A DNA stretch of 64,000 bases from Bradyrhizobium sp. CCBAU 53340 (GCF_015291645.1 NZ_CP030055.1:6262001-6326000); one strand, 5' to 3'; counted from the stretch's first letter, positions 52,755-61,599 are shown. Notes: generated by a model from the sequence alone, not told the origin. A program made the numbers and translations.

Positions 52755-53915
52755 TCACTCCGCCAGCTGAAACCGCTCGAAGCGATCCAGCTCGTCCTCG
52801 ATCACGCGCTTCAGCTCCTTGCGCCCTGCCGTCTTCTTCCCCTGCCCGACCCACGTCCACTTCTGCATCAGCACCTTCTTCGCCTGCCGGTCGGTCTTGA
52901 GATCGAGCGCGGCGACGATCTCGTCGCCGACAAGCACCGGCAGCGCAAAATAGCCAAGCTTGCGTTTGGCCTTCGGCACATAGGCCTCGAACAGATGGTT
53001 GTAGCCGAAGAGCAGATTGGTGCGCTTGCGCTGGATGATCAGCGGATCGAACGGCGAGAGGATGTGGACGAGATCCGGCGGCGCCTCGGCGGGCTCAAGC
53101 GCCGCAGGCGCGGCCCAATGCTCCTGCCTGCCGGCGCCGTCGATCGCGACAGGCACGAGCTCGCCGCGCCGGACGCGCGCAGCGATCAGGCCTGCGACCG
53201 CCTTCTTGCTCGGCGCATCGAGATGGCAGACCGAATCGAGGCTGACGACACCCTGCGAGCGCAATGCGCGGTCGAGCAGATAGGCCGTGATCTCCCTGGG
53301 CGAGGCCGGCTTGGGCAGCCTGTCCCAGCCGAAATGCCTGACCATCAGATCGTAGGTCTTGAGCATACCCTGGCGCGCGCCGATGGTCACGACGCCCGTG
53401 TAGAAGGCAAGCTGAAGCGCGCGCTTCGAAGGCTTGCGGCTCTGCCAGAGATGCTCCTTCTCGGTGAGCACGTCGTCCTCGATGTCGCGGATGGTCAACG
53501 CACCGGCGCGCAACAGTCGCATCACCTTGCGCATGTCGGCCGGCGTCACCGAGGCATACCATTTATGCCCCTCCCGCTTGTGCTCGCGCATGGCCGGCAG
53601 GAAGAAGCGAAAATCATCCGACGGAATATAGGACAGTGCGTGGGTCCAGTACTCGAACACGCTCTTGTCGACGCTCTGGGCATGACGCAGATCGGCGCGG
53701 CGGTAGGACGGGATGCGGCTGAACAGGATGTGGTGATGGCAGCGCTCGATCACGTTGATGGTGTCGATCTGCACATAACCGAGATGGGCGACCGCATCCG
53801 TGACCGCCTGCGACCCCTCCCCGAACGGTGCGCGCGTATCGAGGCGCTGGGCCCGCAGCCAGATCTGCCGGGCTTGTGTCGTCGGGAGCGGGAGGGGTTT
53901 TGGTGCGCGGGGCAT
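52755..53915 (-). CDS. AlkZ/YcaQ-like winged-helix DNA glycosylase family protein
   Basis: A 386-residue protein of the HTH_42 family, whose characterised members (AlkZ, YcaQ) excise bases from DNA crosslinked or alkylated by bulky agents. The catalytic motif Gln49-Ile50-Asp51 (GYVQIDTINV) is present, as are LSPFDPLIIQRKRTNLLFGY and CVLVGDEIVAALDLKTDRQ-like segments in the C-terminal part. The sequence is closer to YcaQ-type proteins than to AlkZ of antibiotic producers (impression only). Single gene. Confidence 0.8.
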   Translation of the reverse strand: MPRAPKPLPLPTTQARQIWLRAQRLDTRAPFGEGSQAVTDAVAHLGYVQIDTINVIERCHHHILFSRIPSYRRADLRHAQSVDKSVFEYWTHALSYIPSDDFRFFLPAMREHKREGHKWYASVTPADMRKVMRLLRAGALTIRDIEDDVLTEKEHLWQSRKPSKRALQLAFYTGVVTIGARQGMLKTYDLMVRHFGWDRLPKPASPREITAYLLDRALRSQGVVSLDSVCHLDAPSKKAVAGLIAARVRRGELVPVAIDGAGRQEHWAAPAALEPAEAPPDLVHILSPFDPLIIQRKRTNLLFGYNHLFEAYVPKAKRKLGYFALPVLVGDEIVAALDLKTDRQAKKVLMQKWTWVGQGKKTAGRKELKRVIEDELDRFERFQLAE

Positions 53916-54032
53916 TGCGGGAGCAATGTAGCGGGATTCGCGCCGATCAGAAGAAGAACGAACGAAAGACAGGGTAGAGGAAAAGCCGCGCTGCCGTCTG
54001 CTGACAGCGCGGCTGGACGGCGAGGCCGAGGC

Positions 54033-54281
54033 CTATTTCATCATCATCGCCTTCTGCGCCTTCATGTAATGCATGCAGGCGCCCTTCATCTTGCCATTGC
54101 TCATGTCCGTATTGGCCATGGCCATTTCCTTGTTCGCCGCCATCTTGGCGGGCGTGTCGGCCGGGCCGGTCATCATGGCCGTCGACTTCATCATGTTGTC
54201 GCTGGTGCACGCCATCATCGCGGCCGACGCGGGAGAAAAGGCGAACGCGACAAAGGCTGCGGCGGTGAGCAAGGTCTTCAT
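54033..54281 (-). CDS. Methionine-rich secreted small protein
   Basis: An 82-residue protein with a Sec signal peptide (MKTLLTAAAFVAFAFSPASA). Seventeen residues are Met, mostly as AMM, KM, EM and MMM groups, with Cys25 and Cys69 that could form a disulphide. Met clusters of this kind bind Cu(I) or Ag(I) in periplasmic copper-handling proteins, so metal binding is a guess. AAGGAGA precedes the start. Family not recognised. Confidence 0.75.
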   Translation of the reverse strand: MKTLLTAAAFVAFAFSPASAAMMACTSDNMMKSTAMMTGPADTPAKMAANKEMAMANTDMSNGKMKGACMHYMKAQKAMMMK

Positions 54282-54403
54282 CGAGAAGTCTCCTTAAATA
54301 AAGCGAAACCGGCGTCATGCCGGCATCCGCAGTTACGCATTCTCTGGCGAGAACGTTTCGCGGAGAAGACATTTTTCTTGCTGCAATGCGAAGCGAGACG
54401 ACG

Positions 54404-54649
54404 TCAGCGACTGTCGCTCGGCGCCTTGGGCCGGTCGCTGAGGCTGCCGGTGGCGATGTCGGGCTCACAAATGGCCTTGCCGCGCCCCTCCGCCTGGCAG
54501 CGATAGACGCTGCCGGTGAGGCGGTCCACCAGCCACACGTTCTCGTCGGTCGGGGCCTCGAGGCCGACATAGCGGCTGGTGAGGCCCGTGATCAGCGTCG
54601 AGAGCAGGATCGCCACCGCGATCATCGCCGCACCGATATAGATGGGCAT
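54404..54649 (-). CDS. Small membrane-anchored protein
   Basis: An 81-residue protein with one N-terminal helix (YIGAAMIAVAILLSTLITGL), then a soluble part with a Cys pair (VYRCQAEGRGKAICEPD) that may form a disulphide in the periplasm. I do not recognise the family. Start at 54649 (MPIYIGAAMI) is chosen over a longer in-frame reading to 54868 because the latter is low-complexity and lacks a ribosome site. Confidence 0.6.
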   Translation of the reverse strand: MPIYIGAAMIAVAILLSTLITGLTSRYVGLEAPTDENVWLVDRLTGSVYRCQAEGRGKAICEPDIATGSLSDRPKAPSDSR

Positions 54650-55028
54650 GGCGTTCAGAGACACAGTCCGATCCGGCGGGCCACTGCGATAGAATTGGTA
54701 GTCACGCTGAAAGTCACCTGGCCTCGGCACTGGACGGAACTCGGCTCCCCTTCGTCTACGATTGTCGGATGAAGCTGTTGCTAGGCGCGCATCTGGCCGA
54801 AAGCTTGTCCACGGGCGGACCATGCCGCGACCGCTTTGCGACGAACGGTGTACACAGGTTTCAGCCATGCCTCCCGCGGCTCACTTGAGGCGCAGCGGTT
54901 CCCCAAGAGGACCAGCGTAACCGGAAGCCCCGGGCTACGAACGTGATGAAGATCACATCTGAGCCTTTGAACCTTCCTTATCCTCGCAGCATCAAATCGC
55001 CATCAGGCGTCACAGCGAGGATACGACA
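54650..55028. other. 379-nt non-coding stretch upstream of the OmpA-like gene
   Basis: No convincing gene is seen here. It contains the divergent promoter region of the small membrane protein and the OmpA-like gene and one regulatory-looking palindrome at 54942-54957, described separately. Confidence 0.6.
54942..54957. promoter_or_regulatory. CRP/FNR-family-like palindrome upstream of the OmpA-like gene
   Basis: CGTGATGAAGATCACA is nearly the CRP consensus TGTGA-N6-TCACA, with a perfect inner pair GTGAT/ATCAC. It lies 72 nt upstream of the OmpA-like start. In rhizobia the FixK/FNR box is TTGAT-N4-ATCAA, of which this lacks the outer T/A, so a CRP-type or other family member is as likely. Confidence 0.4.
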
Positions 55029-55670
55029 ATGACCCATTTCAATAAGTCTTTTGGACTGAAGGCGATCACGCTCACCGCCGCGCTGTCGTTGACGGCCGGC
55101 CTGGCTTTCGCCGGCGATACCAACGTCTCGTCCAGCCAGATCCTGGATGCGTTGAAGCCGAAGCCGATCACCCGCGGCCTGTCGGCCGGTCCGCAAGCCG
55201 ACCCGACGGCGCAGGCCAAGGAGACGACGTTCCTGAATACCGTGCGCAACCGGCCGACCCGTTCGCTCTCGCTGGGCGAGCGCCAGGAGATCGCCGAGCT
55301 CGCGGCAACCAAGCCGAACATCGATCTCGAGATTCAGTTCGACTACAACTCGGCCGACATCGCCAAGACCTCGGTGGCGTCGGTGCAGGCGCTCGGCAAG
55401 GCGCTGTCCGATCCGTCGCTGAAGGGCTCGACCTTCGTGGTCGCCGGCCACACCGATGCGATCGGCACGGAGGAGTATAATCAAGGCCTCTCGGAGCGCC
55501 GCGCCGACACGATCAAGAAGTACCTGGTGCAGAACTACGGTCTCAGCAGCAACGATCTCGTCACCGTCGGCTATGGCAAGACCAAGCTGAAGGACACCGC
55601 CAACGGTGCCGACCCGATCAACCGCCGCGTCCAGGTCGTGAACATGGAAACCAAGACGGCGTCCAAATGA
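55029..55670 (+). CDS. OmpA-family outer-membrane/periplasmic protein
   Basis: A 213-residue protein with a signal peptide (cut near residue 28, GLAFAGD) and a C-terminal OmpA-like peptidoglycan-binding domain (about 100-210: IQFDYNSADI, VVAGHTDAIGTEEYNQGLSERRADTI, NDLVTVGYGKT, INRRVQVV). It anchors to meso-diaminopimelate of peptidoglycan. N-terminal region (SSSQILDALKPKPITRGLSAG) is a common lead-in of such rhizobial proteins. A GAGG ribosome site precedes the start; a strong bidirectional terminator follows. Confidence 0.9.
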   Translation: MTHFNKSFGLKAITLTAALSLTAGLAFAGDTNVSSSQILDALKPKPITRGLSAGPQADPTAQAKETTFLNTVRNRPTRSLSLGERQEIAELAATKPNIDLEIQFDYNSADIAKTSVASVQALGKALSDPSLKGSTFVVAGHTDAIGTEEYNQGLSERRADTIKKYLVQNYGLSSNDLVTVGYGKTKLKDTANGADPINRRVQVVNMETKTASK

Positions 55671-55696
55671 TCTGAAAAGCAGCCGCGACAATCGAC

Positions 55697-55727
55697 AAAC
55701 CGCCTGCCGCGAAAGCAGGCGGTTTTC
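55697..55727. terminator. Bidirectional terminator between the OmpA-like and GT39 genes
   Basis: AAACCGCCTGC (55697-55707) and GCAGGCGGTTT (55715-55725) form an 11-bp stem with a 7-nt loop; T runs follow on both strands (TTTTCTCTTTG and TTTGTCG). Convergent genes end on either side. Confidence 0.85.
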
Positions 55728-55733
55728 TCTTTG

Positions 55734-57107
55734 TCAGATCCAGCTCTGAAACAGCATCAGCCGGTTGAACGTCTGCATCGAGGTGCCGACGAAGGCGGCT
55801 GAAATCGGCAGCATCACCGCAAAGCCGATCGCGGTGAGGCCGACATAGAACCACAATGCCCACCGCGGAAGGCCCTTGCGCAGCACATAGACGAGCGCGA
55901 GCGAGACTGCCGTTGCGGCCGGCAGATAGTAATAAATGAAGCCCAGCGTGCGCGGCAGCAGCGCCCAGGCGAGCCAGGAGCCGAAATAGAATGCCCCGAT
56001 CAGGAACGCATCCCAGCGACGCGCGACGATGAAGTCGCGCAGCACCATCACGAGCGCGAGAAGCGCCGGCCATGCGACCAGCGGGTTGCCGAGAAAAACG
56101 ATCGCGGCGATGTTGTCGTCGGTTGTCTTGTCGAACAGGAACCACACTGGCCGCGCCAGCAGCGGCCAGGATGGCCACGAACTCATATAAGTATGGCCTG
56201 CGATCGCGGTGGTGGTGTTGTCGGCAAAGATCCGGCGCTGTGCCTCGAGCAGGTCAGGCAGTGACAGCCCGTAAAGCGGAACAAAAGCGGGGAGATAGGT
56301 TGCGGCCGGCAACAGCACGAAGCAGAGCACGGCATGGTGCGCCCTGAATTCGGGCCAGAGATCGGGTCGGTACCAGTCTCCGGGCTTCGGATCGGCAAAC
56401 AGCGTGTGCCAGCCCTGCATCAGGCGGATCACGACCACGATGACGATGCAGACACCGAGCGGAAACAGCCCGCTCCATTTGCAGGCGGCCGCGAGACCGA
56501 ACAGGCTGCCCGCGAGCGCGAACAGCGCCTGCGGCCGCTGTCGTCGAAAGCCGTGCATGAAGGCTGCAATTGCAAGCAGGCCGAAGCCGAGCGCGAAGAT
56601 GTCGAGCATCGCGATGCGCGCCTGCACATAGAGCATCTGGTTGAACGCTGCGATCAGCGCCGCGGCGATCGCAGGCTCCTGCGATCCGAACAGCGCGAGG
56701 CCGCACAGATAGACCGCCACGATCGCGAGCGCGCCGAACAGCGTCGCCGGATAGCGCCAGCCGAACGCATTGTCACCGAACGCTGCGATCGACGTCGCAA
56801 TCAGCTCCTTCGCCAGCGGCGGATGCATCGGATTGAGCATCGGCTGCGACGGCGTGGCGCCCAGCATCTGGCGCGCCGCCGGCACGTAATGCACCTCGTC
56901 GAAGACGAATTTTTCCGGCGTCGCCAGCCCGATCAGCAGCGCGAGATGGGAAGCTAGGAAGATCGCGACAGCGATCACGGCGCTTCGCGACACCTTCGGA
57001 ACCGCCTGTGCTTCGCGCGACTGCTGTGGGACTATTTTGCGTGGCAAATCTGCGTCACCGCGAATAAAAACAAACTCAGCCGATCCATTGAACGCATTCT
57101 GCCGCAA
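55734..57107 (-). CDS. Dolichyl/lipid-phosphate-mannose-type glycosyltransferase, GT39 family
   Basis: A 457-residue integral membrane GT-C enzyme. About ten helices; the first loop has the catalytic-type acidic pair FDEVHYVPAARQML and MHPPLAKELIA, the PMT signature, and further YVQARIAMLDIF. Transfers a sugar from a lipid-phosphate donor to a protein or lipid in the periplasm. The N-terminal ~40 residues are soluble, and the only in-frame start upstream is a TTG at 57107; GTG codons near residues 39 and 44 are alternatives. It ends at the shared terminator. Confidence 0.85.
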   Translation of the reverse strand: MRQNAFNGSAEFVFIRGDADLPRKIVPQQSREAQAVPKVSRSAVIAVAIFLASHLALLIGLATPEKFVFDEVHYVPAARQMLGATPSQPMLNPMHPPLAKELIATSIAAFGDNAFGWRYPATLFGALAIVAVYLCGLALFGSQEPAIAAALIAAFNQMLYVQARIAMLDIFALGFGLLAIAAFMHGFRRQRPQALFALAGSLFGLAAACKWSGLFPLGVCIVIVVVIRLMQGWHTLFADPKPGDWYRPDLWPEFRAHHAVLCFVLLPAATYLPAFVPLYGLSLPDLLEAQRRIFADNTTTAIAGHTYMSSWPSWPLLARPVWFLFDKTTDDNIAAIVFLGNPLVAWPALLALVMVLRDFIVARRWDAFLIGAFYFGSWLAWALLPRTLGFIYYYLPAATAVSLALVYVLRKGLPRWALWFYVGLTAIGFAVMLPISAAFVGTSMQTFNRLMLFQSWI

Positions 57108-57209
57108 CTGTCACTAAGCTAACGCTCGTCCCGCGCCGTTTGTGATAATTCTGCCACAACACAACCGTGCGCGATCCGGTACGATCAGGGACCCTCGATC
57201 GGTTATGAA

Positions 57210-57911
57210 ATGAATTTACGTTTTCTGCTTTTCCCCATCCTGCTGTCGGCCGCACTATGCGCTGCGCCTTGTGCGCAGGCGCAGACGCGCGTCGGCGAAG
57301 CCGTCCTTGTCCAGAAGGAGGTGGTCCGCGTCGCCGCGACCACGACGCCGATCAGCGTCGGCGACAGTATGCTGCGCGACGAGACCGTGCGCACTGGCGC
57401 CGACAGCGCCGCGCGCTTCGTGATGGCCGACAGCACCAATCTGTCGCTCGGACCGAGCGCGACGCTGAAGCTCGACCGCACCGTCTTCAACGACGAGCAC
57501 AGCTATCGCGACGTCGCGATCCGGATGGCCACCGGCGCCTTCCGCTTCGTCACTGGACATTCGGAGAAGACCGCCTACAAGATCACCACGCCGCTCGCCA
57601 CCATCGGCGTTCGCGGCACCACGCTCGACATCCTGTCCCAGCGCGGTCGCTCGGTCGTCGTGCTGCAGGAAGGCGCAGCCAGCGTGTGCACGCTGAACTT
57701 CCAGTGCACTCAGTTGACCCAGCCGGGCGACACCGCCGTCATCACCTCGACTGGCGGCAAGGTCTCGATCACCAAGACCAACACGCCGCCCTGGACCTTC
57801 GCCGCCAATTGCGCCGCGAATGCCGGCCTTTGCGCGGTCAATCAATACGCCGACGCCTCACCGACCGTCACCCCCGCTGTCCATGACGACGGCATGCTGT
57901 GCGGGCGCTGA
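57210..57911 (+). CDS. Secreted FecR-domain protein
   Basis: A 233-residue protein with a signal peptide (about 1-24) and a FecR-type domain (about 28-165: GEAVLVQKEVVRVAATTTPISVGDSMLRDETV, DVAIRMATGAFRFVTGHSEKTAYKITTPLATIGVRGTT). In stand-alone secreted FecR proteins this domain is not an anti-sigma factor but a periplasmic beta-rich module. Four Cys near the C-terminus (TLNFQC, NCAAN, GLCAVN, MLCGR) could form disulphides. Stop is 2 nt before the beta-barrel gene, so the two work together. Confidence 0.85.
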   Translation: MNLRFLLFPILLSAALCAAPCAQAQTRVGEAVLVQKEVVRVAATTTPISVGDSMLRDETVRTGADSAARFVMADSTNLSLGPSATLKLDRTVFNDEHSYRDVAIRMATGAFRFVTGHSEKTAYKITTPLATIGVRGTTLDILSQRGRSVVVLQEGAASVCTLNFQCTQLTQPGDTAVITSTGGKVSITKTNTPPWTFAANCAANAGLCAVNQYADASPTVTPAVHDDGMLCGR

Positions 57912-57913
57912 CG

Positions 57914-58987
57914 ATGATGAAGCCCGGCTTCAAAAGGCTCGCCCTCGCCGGCGCATTGGCCGCAACCGCCGCGCTTGCGCTATTCACGTTCAACACACGT
58001 CCGGCCTCTGCCGCGAGCTCCTGCGGGTCGGATTGCGATGGGCCGCCGACGCCTTACCCGTCGCCGAGCCCGCTACCGAGCCCGCCGCTGACCGGCGCCG
58101 ATTCCAGCGGCAATTCGATCGATGGCCTCGCGGGCCAGCGCTTCAACCAGATGATCACCAACCGGGTGCTGGGCACGGTGCTGCTCGGCGTCAACGAGCA
58201 GATCAATTGCAGCGACTGCGTCAGTGCGTTCGGCTCGGCCGGCTCGTTTTCGGCCGGCATCCACGGCCGCAAGGAGCTGACGCCGAACCTGTCGCTGCTC
58301 GCCGGCATCGCCTACACGCAATACAGCGAGGGCGGCTACCACATCACCAGCGCACCGATCGGCGCCTTCGCGTTGCGTTATGACTTCACCGTTTGGGGCT
58401 CGTCGCGTCCGTTCTTCGACGTCGGCGCGATCCTGACGCCGTGGGAGAAGGCGAGATACACCCGCAGCTACAACACCAGCCTCGGCCCGGTCAGCGTGAC
58501 GGGTTCGACCAACGCCGCGAACTACGCCGTCTACGGCCGCGCCGGCTGGATGAGTCGTCTGTCCCCGCGCGACGAGGTCGCGGCCTCCGTCGAGGTCTGG
58601 CAACTCTGGCAGCGCGTGTCAGGCTATGCGGACAACACCGTCGCGTTCAATCCGTTCGACGCCACCATTGCTGACGGCACCGACCGCACCAGCCTGGTCA
58701 AGATCGGCGGCCAGTGGACCCATCTCTTTGCCGGCAATATCGAGACCAACATCAACGGCGGCTGGGTGCAGTCATTCGCAAGCCACAGCGGTATCGTCGC
58801 CACCGTGACCGGCGACGGCACGGTGGTGCCAACGATGGGCAACCAGGGCTGGTTCGAATATGGCGGGCGCCTCGGCTTCCGCGTGCAGAAGGGCTGGATC
58901 GTGGACCTCTTCGCCAACGGCACGCTCGGCCCGCAGCCGGTTGGCAACACCATCCACGGCGGCGTCGGGCTGAGGATCAATTATTAG
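57914..58987 (+). CDS. Autotransporter-like outer-membrane beta-barrel protein
   Basis: A 357-residue protein with a signal peptide (about 1-34) and a Pro/Ser-rich segment (PPTPYPSPSPLPSPP), followed from about residue 65 by alternating amphipathic strands ending in a terminal aromatic-rich signature (GVGLRINY), the OMP insertion signal recognised by the BAM machinery. It resembles the autotransporter/porin-like barrels that partner FecR-domain proteins in rhizobia. ATG 57914 is 2 nt after the FecR stop; a further in-frame ATG is at 57917. Confidence 0.8.
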   Translation: MMKPGFKRLALAGALAATAALALFTFNTRPASAASSCGSDCDGPPTPYPSPSPLPSPPLTGADSSGNSIDGLAGQRFNQMITNRVLGTVLLGVNEQINCSDCVSAFGSAGSFSAGIHGRKELTPNLSLLAGIAYTQYSEGGYHITSAPIGAFALRYDFTVWGSSRPFFDVGAILTPWEKARYTRSYNTSLGPVSVTGSTNAANYAVYGRAGWMSRLSPRDEVAASVEVWQLWQRVSGYADNTVAFNPFDATIADGTDRTSLVKIGGQWTHLFAGNIETNINGGWVQSFASHSGIVATVTGDGTVVPTMGNQGWFEYGGRLGFRVQKGWIVDLFANGTLGPQPVGNTIHGGVGLRINY

Positions 58988-59010
58988 CGGTAAGATCTAG
59001 GCTGGATCTT

Positions 59011-59102
59011 GTTGGGTGGGCAAAGCGCAAGCGTGCCCACCGCCTGTCTCAAGCGGAGAAAGACGGTGGGCACGGCGCGGTGCGCCTTTGCCCACCCCAC
59101 GG
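59011..59102. repeat. Palindromic intergenic repeat, family B copy 3
   Basis: GTTGGGTGGGCAAAGCG at the left and CGCCTTTGCCCACCCCACGG at the right, with the shared inner GCGTGCCCAC / GTGGGCACGGC pair, match copies 1 and 2 with a different 20-nt loop. It lies 23 nt after the beta-barrel gene. Confidence 0.85.
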
Positions 59103-59139
59103 CACCTGTGTTGCCGTCACGACTGCACTTATGTTTGCG

Positions 59140-59628
59140 TCACGCCGCAGACTTCCCCTCGAACGCTCGCCGCAGGACCTCCACGTCCAGCTTCACCATC
59201 TTCATCATGGCCTGCCAGGCGCGGGCGGCGGCAGCCTTGTTGGGGCTCGACAGGTACTCGAACATCACCTTCGGCACCACCTGCCAGGCCACGCCCCAGC
59301 GATCCCTGAGCCAGCCGCACTGCTCTTCCTTGCCGCCATGGGCGAGGAACGCATTCCAGACGCGGTCGACCTGGGCCTGGTCGTCGCATTGGATCATCAG
59401 CGAGATGGCGTGCGTGTATTCCATCTTCATGCCGCCATTGAGCGCGACCAGGGGTTGCCCGGCCACCATGAACTCGACGACCAGCACCGAGCCCTCCTTG
59501 CCGGACGGCCCGTCCGAAACGTTGCGCTGAACGTGCGTGATCTCCGAATTCGGAACGAGCGAGACGTAGAACTTTGCGGCCTCCTCGGCATCGCCGTTGA
59601 ACCACATGCAGGGCACGAGCTTGGACAT
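59140..59628 (-). CDS. VOC-superfamily PhnB-like protein
   Basis: A 162-residue vicinal-oxygen-chelate-fold protein (PhnB-like / 3-demethylubiquinone methyltransferase-like domain). Landmarks: VPCMWFNGDAEEAAKFYVSLVPNSEI, VLVVEFMVAGQPLVALNGGM and WLRDRWGVAWQVVPKVMFEYLSSPNKAAAARAWQAM-type C-terminus. The family binds no essential metal and has no proven reaction. A related VOC gene lies 26 nt upstream, so the two may be co-transcribed. Confidence 0.85.
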   Translation of the reverse strand: MSKLVPCMWFNGDAEEAAKFYVSLVPNSEITHVQRNVSDGPSGKEGSVLVVEFMVAGQPLVALNGGMKMEYTHAISLMIQCDDQAQVDRVWNAFLAHGGKEEQCGWLRDRWGVAWQVVPKVMFEYLSSPNKAAAARAWQAMMKMVKLDVEVLRRAFEGKSAA

Positions 59629-59654
59629 TGCGAATGCTCCTCTTCAGCTTTCGA

Positions 59655-60083
59655 TCAGGCGTTCGCCATGGCGGGCTTCGGAGGGACAGCCGCCATGTCC
59701 AGCCAGTTCACGCCCCACATATGACCATCCGGATCCTCAAAGCTGCGGCCATACATGAAATCATATTCGTCAATCGGGCTGGGATCGGCCACCCCACCGG
59801 CAGCCGCGGCCTTGCCGACGATCTCGTCGACCTCGCGCCGGCTATCGGCGGAGAGGCAGAACAGCGCCTGGTTCGAGGTCTTGGCGTCAGCGATCGGCTT
59901 CGGCGTGAACTGACGGAATTTGTCGTGCGTCGTCAGCATCGCGTAGATGGTCTCGGAAAAGACCATGCAGCTTGCCGTGTCGTCACTGAATTGCGGGTTC
60001 CTGGTCGCGCCGATCGCCTCGTAGAAGGCGGTCGCACGCTTGAGGTTGGTCACCGGCAGATTGAGGAAGATCATCCTGGGCAT
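59655..60083 (-). CDS. VOC-superfamily glyoxalase-like protein
   Basis: A 142-residue protein starting MPRMIFLNLPVTNLKRATAFYEAIGAT, with the paired-beta-alpha-beta-beta-beta pattern of lactoylglutathione-lyase-like proteins and the C-terminal FEDPDGHMWGVNW motif. GGAG lies 7 nt upstream of the start. Metal-binding His/Glu residues are incomplete, so it may bind a ligand rather than catalyse. Confidence 0.85.
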   Translation of the reverse strand: MPRMIFLNLPVTNLKRATAFYEAIGATRNPQFSDDTASCMVFSETIYAMLTTHDKFRQFTPKPIADAKTSNQALFCLSADSRREVDEIVGKAAAAGGVADPSPIDEYDFMYGRSFEDPDGHMWGVNWLDMAAVPPKPAMANA

Positions 60084-60212
60084 CGAGAGCTCCTTGGGCG
60101 GGGTTTCTGCCCAAGGACGGATGGCTGGGCCGCCATCCGACACCGCTTTCGAATTTTTTGACGTTCGCCTGCGGGGTTCTGTCGCATCGACCCCCACGCG
60201 GGGATCCCGGCC

Positions 60213-60728
60213 TTACTTCTTCTCGTTCGGATCCCGATGAACAGGGTCGATCCACAGCACGGTTTCGGGCTTCTCGACCGGCTCGATGTCGAGATTGATC
60301 GCGACCGCCTCGCCGTCGCTGCGCACCAGCACGCATTCCAGCACCTCGTCGGGGCTGGCATTGATCTCCTGGTGCGGCACATAGGGCGGCACGAAAATGA
60401 AGTCGCCCGGACCGGCCTCCGCGGTGAATTGCAGGCTCTCGCCCCAGCGCATCCGCGCCTTGCCCTTCACGACGTAAATCACGCTTTCGAGGTGGCCATG
60501 GTGATGCGCGCCGGTCTTGGCATCGGGCTTGATGCTGACGGTGCCCGCCCATAATTTCTGCGCGCCGACGCGGGCGAAATTGATCGCAGCCGCGCGATCC
60601 ATGCCCGCCGTCGACGGCACATTGGTATCGAGCTGATTGCCGGGAATGACGCGCACGCCGTCATGTTTCCAGCGATCGTCGTGATGATCGTGGTCATGGT
60701 GGGAATGACTGTGGTCATGGCCGGTCAT
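60213..60728 (-). CDS. Cupin-domain protein with His-rich N-terminus
   Basis: A 171-residue protein. Residues 1-20 are strongly histidine-rich ([16 protein letters not shown]), a probable metal-binding tail or metal store, followed by a cupin fold with the two beta-barrel motifs: [19 protein letters not shown] (metal ligands) and [17 protein letters not shown] single-domain cupin of unknown substrate; the tail could help load a metal. Located 129 nt upstream of the VOC genes on the same strand. Confidence 0.85.
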   Translation of the reverse strand: MTGHDHSHSHHDHDHHDDRWKHDGVRVIPGNQLDTNVPSTAGMDRAAAINFARVGAQKLWAGTVSIKPDAKTGAHHHGHLESVIYVVKGKARMRWGESLQFTAEAGPGDFIFVPPYVPHQEINASPDEVLECVLVRSDGEAVAINLDIEPVEKPETVLWIDPVHRDPNEKK

Positions 60729-60855
60729 TGATCTTGCTTTCTGTTGGTTCCGTGCGCGGCAAGCTAACCAAAGCCGGCCTATCAAGCCATACCAAAATCG
60801 GAACCCTCATAGTCGCCAGATGTTGTCTTCGCGAGCAATCTCGAAGGAGAGTTTC

Positions 60856-61074
60856 ATGGGTAGCACCAGCGACAAGATCAAGGGCAACGCCAACGAAGCC
60901 ATCGGCAAGGCGAAGCAGGGCATCGGAGAAGCCGCCGGTTCCGAGCGCTTGCAGGGCGAAGGCGCCGTGCAGGAAGTGAAAGGCAAGGGCCAGAAGGCCA
61001 TGGGCGATGCCAAGGACACCGCGAAGGAAGCAATCGATCGCGCCGCTGCGGCGGCCCGTCGCACAACCGAGTAA
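60856..61074 (+). CDS. CsbD-family stress protein
   Basis: A 72-residue hydrophilic protein, [22 protein letters not shown], followed by repeated charged helices ([20 protein letters not shown]) of the CsbD type, general-stress proteins of unknown molecular role. AAGGAGA precedes the start. A strong terminator follows. Confidence 0.9.
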   Translation: MGSTSDKIKGNANEAIGKAKQGIGEAAGSERLQGEGAVQEVKGKGQKAMGDAKDTAKEAIDRAAAAARRTTE

Positions 61075-61094
61075 CATGCGTTCGACTGAAAGCG

Positions 61095-61124
61095 AAAAGA
61101 CCGGCCGCAGGGCCGGTCTTTTTT
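61095..61124 (+). terminator. Rho-independent terminator after csbD-like gene
   Basis: AAAAGACCGGCC (61095-61106) and GGCCGGTCTTTTTT (61111-61124) form a 12-nt stem with a 4-nt loop ending in T6, 20 nt after the CsbD stop. Confidence 0.9.
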
Positions 61125-61134
61125 GTTTGTGCGA

Positions 61135-61599
61135 TTATTTCACGCCGAGCAATTCGACGTCGAACATCAACGTCGCGTTCGGCGGGATCACGCCACCGGC
61201 GCCGCGCGCGCCGTAGCCGAGCTGCGGCGGGATGATCAGCGTGCGCTTGCCGCCGACCTTCATCGTGGCAACGCCCTCGTCCCAGCCGGCGATGACGCGG
61301 CCCTTGCCGATCGGGAATTCGAACGGCTCATTGCGGTCGACGGACGAGTCGAATTTCTTGCCCTTCTGGCCGTTCTCGTAGAGCCAGCCGGTGTAGTGCA
61401 TCACGCAGATCTGGCCGGGTTTCGGCGAGGCGCCGGTGCCGACGACGCTATCGGTGATCTGCAGTCCTGAAGCTGTGGTCATGGTCTTTCCTGCGGTCTG
61501 GGCCGAGGCCGTGGTGGAAACGAATGTCGACGCATTGCCGATCAATGTGATCGCGAGCGCCGACATGATGGCAAGGAGCACGCGCTGGAAACGCTGCAT
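61135..61599 (-). CDS. Secreted FKBP-type peptidyl-prolyl isomerase
   Basis: A 154-residue periplasmic folding helper. Signal peptide (about 1-34, ending ASAQ) followed by a single FKBP domain (about 45-154: [76 protein letters not shown]), with the active-site Tyr, Phe, Asp, Ile and Trp residues of the family. Convergent with the CsbD gene; the terminator serves both. Confidence 0.93.
   Translation of the reverse strand: MQRFQRVLLAIMSALAITLIGNASTFVSTTASAQTAGKTMTTASGLQITDSVVGTGASPKPGQICVMHYTGWLYENGQKGKKFDSSVDRNEPFEFPIGKGRVIAGWDEGVATMKVGGKRTLIIPPQLGYGARGAGGVIPPNATLMFDVELLGVK

Noticed and set aside
54943..54956. FixK box upstream of the OmpA-like gene
   Set aside because: The inner symmetry fits, but the required outer TT/AA pair (TTGAT, ATCAA) is absent; kept only as a CRP/FNR-like site.
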